IMG/VR virus record: IMGVR_UViG_3300021389_002628
Location: 1 to 21,422 of that record
Origin: a virus
Length of the DNA stretch: 21,422 nucleotides
Strand: one strand, 5' to 3'
The notes below the pieces were generated by a model, which did no database searches, had not been told where the DNA came from, and saw only the letters and a list, made by a program, of their open reading frames with translations. The stretch's first letter is position 1; each line of letters begins with the position of its first letter. Below are positions 14,637-21,422 of this stretch, one piece after another. The position numbers and the translations under genes were made by a program.

Positions 14637-15802
14637 ATAAAAATATTTTTTGTATAATCTGTATCATCTGTTTTGTTTACAATTTCACAAACTATTTTGT
14701 TATTGTTTATAAATCTATCTTTGTTCCATTTGTAAAAATCTTTGATTACATCTGGATTATTTTTTATTTTGTTTATCTCATTAAATATTAGTTTGATTCT
14801 TTTAACTGGATTCTTTTCATAATCATATGAATGGTCAATCAAATCATCAAAGAAATCAAAATCATAAATTTCTCTTAAGGCCTTTAAATGATTGTATGGA
14901 GCTACAATTAAAGGTATTTGATAATAGTAAAATGGTTTTAAAGATTTTTCAGTTATGTGAATAACATTTTCAGTAAAATCTGTTTCTGTTACAATATTTA
15001 CATAACTATTTTTAAAAGTATTAACATCTATAATACCAGAATCTATTTCATTTTTTTGAAATTTATCTTTTTCATAAAAACTTAACTTTGAACCTTCTTC
15101 TATTATTGAATCATAAGAATCTATAAAAGTTTTTGAATCCGATTTTAGAGCCTTAATAAATGAATCACTATCATCACTTACACTAAAATCTATACAAGAA
15201 TAATCTACTTTCCCCAATAAATTATTTTCTTTTAATAAAACAATAGTTGATAATCTATGATTCCACATTTTATTATTATGACACATAAACAAAAATGGCT
15301 TATCTTTATCTGAGTATTCAACTTTGTTTTTTTGTAAAATTTTAGAATGTTCAATAGATTGGTAAAATGGAAAATAAAAATTAATATTACTTTTCATATC
15401 ACTCAAATAATTTTCTATTCTTTTGTTGTTTACATATAAATAAATTTTACTCGTATCAATATAATTGTTTAAGCAATATTGATTAAAAGAAAAAATATCA
15501 TCTTCATGAAAACATTCGTTTAAATGAAATATTATAACCTTTAATCCCTTTTTGATATATTTTTTTAAATCATCTGAAAATACATCTTGGTTATTTGTAT
15601 TTAGATTATTTAAATTTACTATTGGGTAAAAAATATCATTGAAATCAGAAACTTCATTTTCTTTTACAAATTCTAATTCAAAATTAAGTTGTTCAAATAT
15701 TACAGAAGTAATTGAGTTTCTTTTTTCTAAATTATTTTCTCTAAAAAAATATTGTTCAGGTAAAAAATTTGATAGTATATTATCTAATACCTTTAATTTC
15801 AT
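14633..15802 (-). CDS. Putative glycosyltransferase, paralogue of the gene at 18961-20148
   Basis: This 389-residue protein resembles the 395-residue protein at 18961-20148. Shared blocks are the middle K-P-F-L-F-M-C-H-N segment followed by a conserved Arg, and the C-terminal block beginning N-I-V-x-E, with HITEK (282-286), then L-x-PFYY-x-Q-x-PL, NH, and YDxEK. A Thr-Glu-Lys followed by a Pro and an I/L-P-L strand resembles the nucleotide-sugar-binding end of fucosyltransferase-like (GT10-type) GT-B enzymes, so I call it a glycosyltransferase with moderate confidence. The frame stays open upstream to a TTG at 15844, but the ATG at 15802 overlaps the preceding TGA as ATGA and is the likely start. 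The N-terminal half is AT-rich and diverges from its paralogue. It would transfer a sugar made by neighbouring enzymes. Confidence 0.75.
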   Translation of the reverse strand: MKLKVLDNILSNFLPEQYFFRENNLEKRNSITSVIFEQLNFELEFVKENEVSDFNDIFYPIVNLNNLNTNNQDVFSDDLKKYIKKGLKVIIFHLNECFHEDDIFSFNQYCLNNYIDTSKIYLYVNNKRIENYLSDMKSNINFYFPFYQSIEHSKILQKNKVEYSDKDKPFLFMCHNNKMWNHRLSTIVLLKENNLLGKVDYSCIDFSVSDDSDSFIKALKSDSKTFIDSYDSIIEEGSKLSFYEKDKFQKNEIDSGIIDVNTFKNSYVNIVTETDFTENVIHITEKSLKPFYYYQIPLIVAPYNHLKALREIYDFDFFDDLIDHSYDYEKNPVKRIKLIFNEINKIKNNPDVIKDFYKWNKDRFINNNKIVCEIVNKTDDTDYTKNIFI

Positions 15803-16395
15803 GGTGTATCTCTTTTTGATAGTAGTGGTTGTGTACAAGGCCAATCTATATTGAACTTCGGGTCATTCCAAAAAACAGTTCCTTGATTCTCTACATCATT
15901 ATATTCACCAGGATATGCTAACTTATAATAAAAAACAGAATTATCTTCCATCACATAATGGCCATTCGCGAATCCAGGTGGAATTAAAACTTGTGTCTGT
16001 GTCTGTGGTGATATTATATAAGTTTCCCAACTTCCATATTGTGGATTAGTTACTTTGTTACCACCCCTAACATCCAAAACTACCAAATACATTTTTCCAT
16101 GAATACAACTGATAAGTTTCCAAGTTTTATCATCATAGTGCATTCCTCTTAATACACCCTCTTGAGATTTTGAATATCTATCGTGTTTCCATTGAACTCC
16201 CTTTTCTCTTTCCTTAACAGGTATCATTCTATCATAATAATCAGAATGATATAATGTAGAAATCTCTCCCCTAAGTTCGTGATAAACAGCGGGTTGGATA
16301 ATCTTAACTCCACCTGTTAAAACCTTTGAACTATATATGTGAATATCGTTCCATGCTCTTTCCTTATAGTAAATACTTCTATTAATTGATGCCAT
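15799..16395 (-). CDS. RmlC-like nucleotide-sugar 3,5-epimerase (cupin)
   Basis: This 198-residue protein belongs to the dTDP-4-dehydrorhamnose 3,5-epimerase family, cupin-fold enzymes that epimerise C3 and/or C5 of 4-keto sugars. Visible family marks are GVLRGMHYDDKTWKLISCIHGK with His86 as catalytic base, VLDVR, IPPGFANGHYV, YYKLAYPGEYN with the active-site Tyr, and the C-terminal WNDPKFNIDWP. Length matches the family (about 180-190). No dTDP-glucose enzymes (RmlA, RmlB) are visible here, while a GDP-mannose-dehydratase-like gene is, so the substrate may be a GDP-4-keto sugar, as for the Campylobacter heptose epimerases DdahB and MlghB; that is inference. The ATG start lies directly after the kinase stop and the stop overlaps the next gene as ATGA. 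Confidence 0.9.
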   Translation of the reverse strand: MASINRSIYYKERAWNDIHIYSSKVLTGGVKIIQPAVYHELRGEISTLYHSDYYDRMIPVKEREKGVQWKHDRYSKSQEGVLRGMHYDDKTWKLISCIHGKMYLVVLDVRGGNKVTNPQYGSWETYIISPQTQTQVLIPPGFANGHYVMEDNSVFYYKLAYPGEYNDVENQGTVFWNDPKFNIDWPCTQPLLSKRDTP

Positions 16396-17145
16396 TTATA
16401 ATTCATTTTTGTTAATTATCGAAACCCCTCGTTTCTGAACAACTTGTGTTGAACACTTGTTAGCAAATTCAATTGATTCTTCAATATTATATGTATGTAT
16501 ATATTTAAATATTAAACCTGCCAAAAAACTATCGCCGGCACCAGCTACATCCTTTACACTAACTTCTTTTGTTGGATAGTTTTTTCCATTAAAATCACAA
16601 CCATTCGGTCCTCTTGTAATAATTGTTTTACTTTTTAGCCAATCATTATTATCAATCTTATCTTTACTTCTCAAATATTCATGATAGTTTATTTTTATAA
16701 AAGAAATATGTTTACACCAATTACCAAGTTTCTTTTTTGTATCTAAGAAAGTTGGACAATTACATTTTGATGAAATTTCTTCTATATCTTCTTTTGATAA
16801 AAATCCTTTATTATAATCTCCAAATACAACTAAATCAAAGTCATCAAGATTTGGTAATTCTGTTAAATTAAGATTAGAAACTTCATCATTTTCATCTATT
16901 CGTAACAAAATGTAATTATAAGAGTTATCAACATATCTTATTTTTACAATTTCTTCTGAATTACATATTAGTTGTGTATCTACATCGAGAGATTTTAAAT
17001 TTAATTCTACATTTTCCGCCATTCCTTTTGAGTAAACTTCTCTTAAAGGTTTTATGACAGGGACGGGTGCTTCTGGTGATAATCTTAAAACATCACCATA
17101 AATAAAAACATCATCACAACTTTCTCCTATAACTAATACTTTCAT
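16396..17145 (-). CDS. PfkB-family kinase, heptose-7-phosphate kinase-like (HldE N-terminal type)
   Basis: This 249-residue sugar kinase has the N-terminal signature VIGESCDDVFIYGDVLRLSPEAPVPV, close to that of D-glycero-beta-D-manno-heptose 7-phosphate kinase (HldA, or the N-terminal half of HldE), and a C-terminal ATP/anion-hole motif DVAGAGDSFLAG with its catalytic Asp. It is shorter than the usual kinase half (about 315 residues), with the lid region reduced: MAENVELNLKSL replaces the usual GGAANVAxN pattern. No adenylyltransferase half is fused. It would phosphorylate C1 of a heptose 7-phosphate, supplying an activated heptose. The ATG at 17145 overlaps the preceding TAA as TAATG; a TTG six bases upstream is less likely. 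It directly precedes the RmlC-like gene. Confidence 0.87.
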   Translation of the reverse strand: MKVLVIGESCDDVFIYGDVLRLSPEAPVPVIKPLREVYSKGMAENVELNLKSLDVDTQLICNSEEIVKIRYVDNSYNYILLRIDENDEVSNLNLTELPNLDDFDLVVFGDYNKGFLSKEDIEEISSKCNCPTFLDTKKKLGNWCKHISFIKINYHEYLRSKDKIDNNDWLKSKTIITRGPNGCDFNGKNYPTKEVSVKDVAGAGDSFLAGLIFKYIHTYNIEESIEFANKCSTQVVQKRGVSIINKNEL

Positions 17146-17546
17146 TACCAACTAATTTCCCAATCTTTAAAATCTGATGCTATACAATCTACTTTATAAT
17201 CTTTTCTACCACCATCTAATTCTTGTATCTTATTTTTGGCAGTATTTCTGATTCCATTCAATCCATGAGTTAACATCAATTGATTTCCTACATCATCACC
17301 ATTTCTTGCATTATCTTCATTGTACCAAATATGAGTATTCATTTGAGAAAGTACGATTATTGCTCTGATAAAATCTCCATCTACTTTCAGTTGTTTTGTA
17401 GTGGTTAGAATTTCTGTAATATCATGTACAATTTCTTCAATCTCTTTTTGGTATTCTTCTTTGTGTTTTGGTATTTTGACTTCTTTTAATTGAACTATTG
17501 TTAATCTATCAATTAATTCACCAAGTGTAGGTAGGTATTTTCTCAT
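17145..17546 (-). CDS. Small DUF4254-like protein of sugar clusters, unknown function
   Basis: This 133-residue, probably all-helical protein begins LPTLGELIDRLTIVQLKE and contains THIWYNEDNARNGDD followed by LNGIRNTAKNKIQELDG. The W-x-x-E-D-x-A-R and late N-x-x-R-N pattern resembles DUF4254-type proteins, which I associate with lipopolysaccharide and glycosyltransferase genes, including in phages; the family assignment is tentative. There is no signal peptide, membrane helix or evident catalytic motif, and only one cysteine. The ATG overlaps the preceding TGA as ATGA and the stop overlaps the kinase start, so it is firmly inside the sugar operon. A partner or chaperone of a glycosyltransferase or kinase is possible, without direct support. 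Confidence 0.75.
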   Translation of the reverse strand: MRKYLPTLGELIDRLTIVQLKEVKIPKHKEEYQKEIEEIVHDITEILTTTKQLKVDGDFIRAIIVLSQMNTHIWYNEDNARNGDDVGNQLMLTHGLNGIRNTAKNKIQELDGGRKDYKVDCIASDFKDWEISW

Positions 17547-18184
17547 ATAACATATTTTTTATAAATATTCTGTTTTCTTAAATCTCCATAAAGTTCTGAT
17601 GAACCACATGGTTCATTATAATTTTTTATTCTATCCGAATTGAATATCTCCAAACCCTTATATGCTGATTCTGGACTCATATACATATGCCAACCCACAC
17701 ATTCAAACTCATCTTCTTTATACACTCTATCTTTATGTCTACCATCATAAATCATAGGTCTTGCCCATTCGTTGAAGTCAGGTCTGTTTGTAAGAATCAT
17801 TCCACCCTGCCCTATGTTTAGTATTTTTTTAAGATGAAATGATAGAATCATAAATTTATCTTCATATCCTCTTCCCATACTTTCATAAAATGCAGTTGCC
17901 GCATCAATAATACCTGTGTCTCCAAGTGGATACAATCCTTTCCATTTTATATCTTTGAATTTTGGCTTGTTACCACTCAAAATAATTTGATTTGGAACTG
18001 ATACATAAGTATTTGCTGGTATTTCAATTTCTGTATCTATAATGTTTAAGTAATGTAAACACAGTCTTATTGCGTTAGAATTTGAATCACATGCAATACC
18101 ATATCTGTAACCTGTATATTCTGCAACCTCGTTTTCAAAATGAGTTACCCAATCCCATGGGTCATTTATTTTATATTCTTTCAT
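17543..18184 (-). CDS. Short DegT/DnrJ/EryC1-type PLP aminotransferase
   Basis: This 213-residue protein matches the large domain of sugar aminotransferases of the DegT/DnrJ/EryC1/StrS family. Marks include FENEVAEYTGYRYGIACDSNSNAIRLCL, EIEIPANTYVSVPNQI, the PLP-contacting Asp in GIIDAATAFY (D94), the Schiff-base Lys in SFHLKK (K120), GQGGMILTN, and a final G-x-x-x-x-MSPESAYKGLEIF. Normal family members have about 370 residues; the C-terminal small domain is absent and the protein ends with a divergent 30-residue tail, with no frameshift evident. The PLP site is intact, so it may be active as a minimal enzyme, work with a partner, or belong to the few family members with non-transaminating roles. 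It would aminate a keto sugar in this pathway. It starts at an ATG one base after the oxygenase stop codon region. Confidence 0.82.
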   Translation of the reverse strand: MKEYKINDPWDWVTHFENEVAEYTGYRYGIACDSNSNAIRLCLHYLNIIDTEIEIPANTYVSVPNQIILSGNKPKFKDIKWKGLYPLGDTGIIDAATAFYESMGRGYEDKFMILSFHLKKILNIGQGGMILTNRPDFNEWARPMIYDGRHKDRVYKEDEFECVGWHMYMSPESAYKGLEIFNSDRIKNYNEPCGSSELYGDLRKQNIYKKYVI

Positions 18185-18964
18185 TTATTTTGGTTTATAT
18201 CCATAATCTTCTCCACCCTGCCCAACATAGTGTCCATCCCAATTTTCTTCTTCGTGTAATTTGTGGTGTGAATATTCGTTTGATTTATAAGTACTTCTAT
18301 GAGGTGGATTATCCTTATCATATTCTGATGTTGAGATGTAGTAAAAGAATCTGATTGCACATCTTGGTTTATCCTCTGGTGATTTTACTTCACTCACTCT
18401 ATGATATGGTGCTTGTTTTACATTCTCATTGATTACCAATCGATTGAACTTTGGTGATACTGATTCTATAAGATTTGATTTTGGATTGATATCAATATTA
18501 TCATCCCAATACTGAATGTGTCCTCCCCACTCATCGTTCCAATCTGGTGTGATGTATAAAAGTGAGGTTAGTTTTCTATGTAATCTGATTCTATCATTCC
18601 AATTGAAATCATAATGACAACCCAAATCTTTACTATTTCTGATTATTGAGTATCCTGCTCCAACTAAATGTGGGTCTGGTAATAATCCTACAATCCCAGT
18701 CATTTGTTCTAACTCGTACAGAAACTCACCACTATGCATGATATCGTAAGTTACCCTATGTGCAGTTGGAAGGGAAATCAAATCATTGAACTCTTCCATT
18801 CTTGAACCAGCACGAGTAAATACAGTCCATCCACCCTTTGGTGCATCCATACACTCTTTATATAATTCGTGTGCAGTTTCTTCATCTAAAAAGTTATCAA
18901 TTTTGGTTCTACCAAAACCCCATTTAGATTTACTTTGATTCCACTCTTGTTTTTTATTTATCAT
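18185..18964 (-). CDS. 2-oxoglutarate/Fe(II)-dependent oxygenase, prolyl-hydroxylase-like
   Basis: This 259-residue protein shows the double-stranded beta-helix pattern of 2OG-Fe(II) oxygenases. The iron triad is H117 and D119 in GCHYDFNWND and H188 in APYHRVSEV, and the 2-oxoglutarate-binding Arg is likely R201 in PRCAIRFFYY. The middle TSLLYITPDWNDEWGGHIQYWDD is typical of the prolyl-4-hydroxylase/Tpa1 branch. T4-like phages often carry such oxygenases; substrates are usually unknown. Its place between a glycosyltransferase and an aminotransferase suggests hydroxylation of a sugar or of a surface or virion protein. The C-terminal 45 residues are His/Gly/Tyr-rich. It starts with an ATGA overlap and is one of the least AT-biased genes of the cluster at protein level. 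Confidence 0.9.
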   Translation of the reverse strand: MINKKQEWNQSKSKWGFGRTKIDNFLDEETAHELYKECMDAPKGGWTVFTRAGSRMEEFNDLISLPTAHRVTYDIMHSGEFLYELEQMTGIVGLLPDPHLVGAGYSIIRNSKDLGCHYDFNWNDRIRLHRKLTSLLYITPDWNDEWGGHIQYWDDNIDINPKSNLIESVSPKFNRLVINENVKQAPYHRVSEVKSPEDKPRCAIRFFYYISTSEYDKDNPPHRSTYKSNEYSHHKLHEEENWDGHYVGQGGEDYGYKPK

Positions 18965-20148
18965 AGTTCAAATATACCTCTTACCTTTTCAACATCATTA
19001 TTTTTCAATTTTACAAGTTCTCTAATCTTTTCGTGATTGTTTTCAAATCTTTCTCTGTTTTTTACATAAAACTTACTAATTTCATTTTTCATTTTATATA
19101 ATCTGTTTATTTCAATAAATAACATTTTATATCTTTTTTGAAAATCTTTTTCTGAATCATAATCATGGTTTATAAAATCTCTAAACATATCTAAACCATA
19201 ATTATCTTCTACAAACTTTACATGATTCCAATTCGCAAAAAATAATGGAAGTTGAAAATAATAAAAAGGTAAAAGTGTTTTTTCTGTAATGTGCATATGA
19301 TAGTTATCAAACACATCAAATTTTGATTCATTTACTATGTTTATGTATGAAAATTTGTATGGATTTTCATTGTAGTAAATATTATAATCAATAGCCCCAT
19401 TCTCATCTTCAAACTCATAATGTGATTCAAACTCACTTTTTTTAGGACAAATATCTACCAAATTATTATAAGTATCCTCTATACTTTTAAATGTATTACC
19501 TGTTATAATTTGGTATTTAGTAAGACCCACATCTCCTGGTACTGCATCTAACCAATCAGGCCTTCTTAGATGAGACCAATCTACTTCATCTATTAAATCA
19601 TTTTTTATTAAATCACAAATTACACAAGTTCTATACGAATTAACCGCTCGGTTATAGCATTGAAATATTTTTTTCTTAGAATCATTATCGAAGTTTGGGT
19701 CATTATTATTAACTAAACACTTTACACCCTCCCAAACAATTCTTTCAAAAGAAGTTATTTCAATTTTATTTTCATTAGAAGGAATTTTATCAATCCATCT
19801 ATTGTTGTTAATTAAAATTACTTTAGAAAGGTCTACTCCTTTATCGGTTAACCAGGATTCAAACCATGTTATGGAATCTGTACTACCCGATTCGTTATCA
19901 GATATATAAATTAGTTTTATATCAAATTCTTTCATTTTTTCCCACAACAATAAATCATGTTCTGATTTAAATCGTTTAGCTTCTAAAAAGGGATGTCCTC
20001 GAAAGTATTTTATGTAAACATATTTATCTTTTTTATTTAGTTTATTTATTGATACAAGAGTTGTGTAATCCACATCATAGGTAAACTTAAAATCGAGAAG
20101 TCTATCAAAAAAATATTCATCTTTTCTTATGTAAATTAATTTTCTCAT
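18961..20148 (-). CDS. Putative glycosyltransferase, paralogue of the gene at 14633-15802
   Basis: This 395-residue protein has a variable N-terminal half and a more conserved C-terminal half. The second half shares with its paralogue the K-I-F-Q-C-Y-N-R segment (residues 160-167), a following Arg, and the block from YINIV (268-272) through HITEK (286-290), L-x-PFYYFQLPL, NH, YDSEK and the final FY-x-x-N-x-x-RF. This resembles the nucleotide-sugar site of GT10-type fucosyltransferases and related GT-B enzymes. No signal peptide or membrane helix is visible, so it would act in the cytoplasm. Its start overlaps the stop of the GDP-mannose-dehydratase-like gene as TAATG, suggesting it may use that pathway's product. 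The exact GT family cannot be fixed by eye. Confidence 0.75.
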   Translation of the reverse strand: MRKLIYIRKDEYFFDRLLDFKFTYDVDYTTLVSINKLNKKDKYVYIKYFRGHPFLEAKRFKSEHDLLLWEKMKEFDIKLIYISDNESGSTDSITWFESWLTDKGVDLSKVILINNNRWIDKIPSNENKIEITSFERIVWEGVKCLVNNNDPNFDNDSKKKIFQCYNRAVNSYRTCVICDLIKNDLIDEVDWSHLRRPDWLDAVPGDVGLTKYQIITGNTFKSIEDTYNNLVDICPKKSEFESHYEFEDENGAIDYNIYYNENPYKFSYINIVNESKFDVFDNYHMHITEKTLLPFYYFQLPLFFANWNHVKFVEDNYGLDMFRDFINHDYDSEKDFQKRYKMLFIEINRLYKMKNEISKFYVKNRERFENNHEKIRELVKLKNNDVEKVRGIFEL

Positions 20149-21155
20149 TATCTATTCAAAAATTTTCTACCTTTTTTTATTTCATTTCTCCAATAATCTA
20201 AAAGGTCATTCATAGTTTGTTCAAAAGTGTATTCTGGTTTCCAACCTGTATGTTCTCTAAACTTTGTAGTATCTGGTACTTGTAAATCTGCATCAATTGG
20301 TCTTAACCTATCTTCATCAACTTCTACTTTAATATCTTTAACTGTTGATTGTGATATTAAATAATCTAACATCTCACCAATCTCACAAGTATATTCACCA
20401 CCAATGTTATAATACTCACCTCCAATTGGATTTTCTGTAACCAACATATAATATGCCTTTACCGCATCTCTAACATCAGCATAAGTTCTAAGTGATTTTA
20501 AATTTCCTACATAGATTGTTGGTTCTTGTAATCCCGCCTCAATCATTGCAATCTGTTTTGCGAATGTGGATTCAGAAAACACATCCCCTCTCCTTGGTCC
20601 TGTATGAGTGAACATTCTTGTTGTCATTATTGTCATTCCAAATGCTTCTGCATAATATCTACCAAGTAAATCTGTACCAACTTTTGATATCGCGTAAGGT
20701 GAAGCTGGGTGAATAGAACATTCTTCATCAATTGGTAGTTTATCTTTTGGTACTCTACCAAATATTTCAGATGAGGCACAAACATGAACCACTACATCAT
20801 CTTCACCATGGTCTCTCAATGCTTCTAATAAATTTGCAGTACCCAAAATGTTTGTTTGTAAAGTTTCAAGTGGTGCATCAAAAGATGTTTTTGGATATGA
20901 TTGAGCAGCTAAATGAAAAACATAATCTGCTTCTGATTGTTCCACTACCTTTACTACCGATGGTAAATCATTCAAATCTCCATTGATTAAAAACAATCTA
21001 TCTTTCTTGTTAATTCTATCAAAGTGGTGTTCTAAGTTATCTAATCTATCATTCCATCTTATGAAGCCATAGATATCCCAATCAGTATTCTCAATTAGAT
21101 AATCTACCAAATGAGAACCAACCATTCCTGTTATTCCTGTTATTAATACATTCAT
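20148..21155 (-). CDS. gmd: GDP-mannose 4,6-dehydratase-like extended SDR
   Basis: This 335-residue protein is an extended short-chain dehydrogenase. It has GITGMVG (residues 7-13) for NAD(P), HLAAQSYPKTSF (81-92), the catalytic CASSEIFG region (127-133, with S128/S129 and E130), the YAISK catalytic pair (Y154, K158), GPRRGDVFSESTFAKQI (186-202), which resembles the GPRRGxxFV region of GDP-mannose 4,6-dehydratase, and RLRPIDADLQVPDTTKF (283-299), the RPxD element of GDP-sugar enzymes. The presence of Glu130 supports dehydratase over the related reductase RMD, although RMD-type activity is not excluded. It converts GDP-mannose, or possibly GDP-heptose as in Campylobacter DdahA, to the 4-keto-6-deoxy sugar. 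The ATG overlaps the upstream fucose-synthase-like stop as ATGA. Confidence 0.88.
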   Translation of the reverse strand: MNVLITGITGMVGSHLVDYLIENTDWDIYGFIRWNDRLDNLEHHFDRINKKDRLFLINGDLNDLPSVVKVVEQSEADYVFHLAAQSYPKTSFDAPLETLQTNILGTANLLEALRDHGEDDVVVHVCASSEIFGRVPKDKLPIDEECSIHPASPYAISKVGTDLLGRYYAEAFGMTIMTTRMFTHTGPRRGDVFSESTFAKQIAMIEAGLQEPTIYVGNLKSLRTYADVRDAVKAYYMLVTENPIGGEYYNIGGEYTCEIGEMLDYLISQSTVKDIKVEVDEDRLRPIDADLQVPDTTKFREHTGWKPEYTFEQTMNDLLDYWRNEIKKGRKFLNR

Positions 21156-21422
21156 TTGTTTTGTTTAAACCATTCAATTGTTTCTCTGATACCTTCTTCG
21201 AAAGTATAACTTGGGTTAAATCCAAGATTATTTATTTTTTCGGTACTAACCATCCTAAAAGGTATCGTAGTTGGTTTAGAATTATCCCAAACTATCTCTG
21301 GTGTAAGACCAGATACTTTTTGAATCGTGTTTACTATATCTCCAATCGTAATTGGTGCTCCATACCCAACATTATAAGGCTCCATTGGATTACCATGTTC
21401 GATTATTGTTAATGCTCCCTTA
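21152..21422 (-). CDS. GDP-L-fucose-synthase-like epimerase/reductase, partial (N-terminus off window)
   Basis: The frame enters from the right edge without a start; an internal Met at 21385 is within the fold, not a natural start. The visible 90 residues are the C-terminal end of a nucleotide-sugar epimerase/reductase: PYNVGYGAPITIGDIVNTI (sugar-binding domain), VWDNSKPTTIPFRMVSTEKI, then NPSYTFEEGIRETIEWF. The last two segments match GDP-L-fucose synthase and the epimerase at 13021-13992, whose tail has the same WDxSKP and MxTEK pattern. It precedes the GDP-mannose-dehydratase-like gene with an ATGA overlap, the usual Gmd/Fcl pairing that makes GDP-L-fucose or a related 6-deoxy sugar. The catalytic residues lie outside the window, so activity cannot be judged. 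Confidence 0.85.
   Translation of the reverse strand, partial: KGALTIIEHGNPMEPYNVGYGAPITIGDIVNTIQKVSGLTPEIVWDNSKPTTIPFRMVSTEKINNLGFNPSYTFEEGIRETIEWFKQNK

Noticed and set aside
15803-15844. N-terminal extension of the glycosyltransferase-like gene to 15844
   Set aside because: The extension begins with TTG and overlaps the upstream gene by 46 bases, whereas the ATG at 15802 gives the ATGA overlap seen repeatedly in this cluster.
1-21422. tRNA genes, CRISPR arrays, insertion sequences or attachment sites
   Set aside because: No cloverleaf-like sequence, regularly spaced repeat, transposase or terminal inverted repeat was seen by reading; a tRNAscan or repeat search was not possible.

Overview
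This window looks like part of a tailed, contractile-tail (T4-like) bacteriophage genome, probably from an aquatic or marine virus of a Gram-negative host. It is very AT-rich. Every supportable gene lies on the minus strand, the genes are packed with short overlaps (often ATGA or TAATG), and no gap exceeds 300 bases. The T4-like assignment rests on a large terminase subunit with intact ATPase and nuclease motifs and a gp20-like portal protein. Host evidence is mixed. Surface-glycan genes imply a Gram-negative cell. The 229-residue membrane protein resembles proteins I associate with Bacteroidetes phages. Several genes carry AGGAG-type ribosome sites, which are unusual in Bacteroidetes. No tRNA, CRISPR array, insertion sequence or clear hairpin terminator was seen.

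Transcription runs from high to low coordinates. Positions 21422 to 12480 hold a nucleotide-sugar and glycan cluster: a partial GDP-fucose-synthase-like reductase, a GDP-mannose-4,6-dehydratase-like enzyme, two related putative glycosyltransferases, a 2-oxoglutarate/Fe(II) oxygenase, a short DegT-type aminotransferase, a small DUF4254-like protein, a heptose-7-phosphate-kinase-like PfkB protein, a RmlC-like 3,5-epimerase, and a split thiamine-diphosphate E1 alpha/beta pair with an epimerase between the halves. Together they suggest synthesis of an unusual, possibly heptose-derived, nucleotide sugar and its transfer to a phage or host surface structure. A 46-residue basic ORF follows.

Positions 12291 to 7354 encode one 1645-residue protein, the most striking object here. 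In order it carries a NMN-adenylyltransferase-like domain, a poorly known region, a zinc ribbon, an Arg/Lys-rich stretch, an HD phosphohydrolase, a CCA-adding/poly(A)-polymerase-type nucleotidyltransferase, and a covalent ATP-dependent ligase-like domain. L/I-x-E followed by a small residue, the cleavage pattern of T4-type prohead proteases, occurs in the linkers between these domains. I infer, without proof, a head-packaged polyprotein that could be cut into several enzymes for NAD and RNA repair at the start of infection.

Positions 7295 to 1 hold the packaging and head genes: a zinc-binding protein of unknown role, a membrane-anchored protein, the large terminase, a small protein with an acidic leader and a basic core, the portal, a helical unknown, and a partial protein rich in possible protease sites that runs off the left edge. 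A shared AT-rich element, reading ATATTTATAT on the minus strand, precedes four genes and may be the late promoter of this phage.
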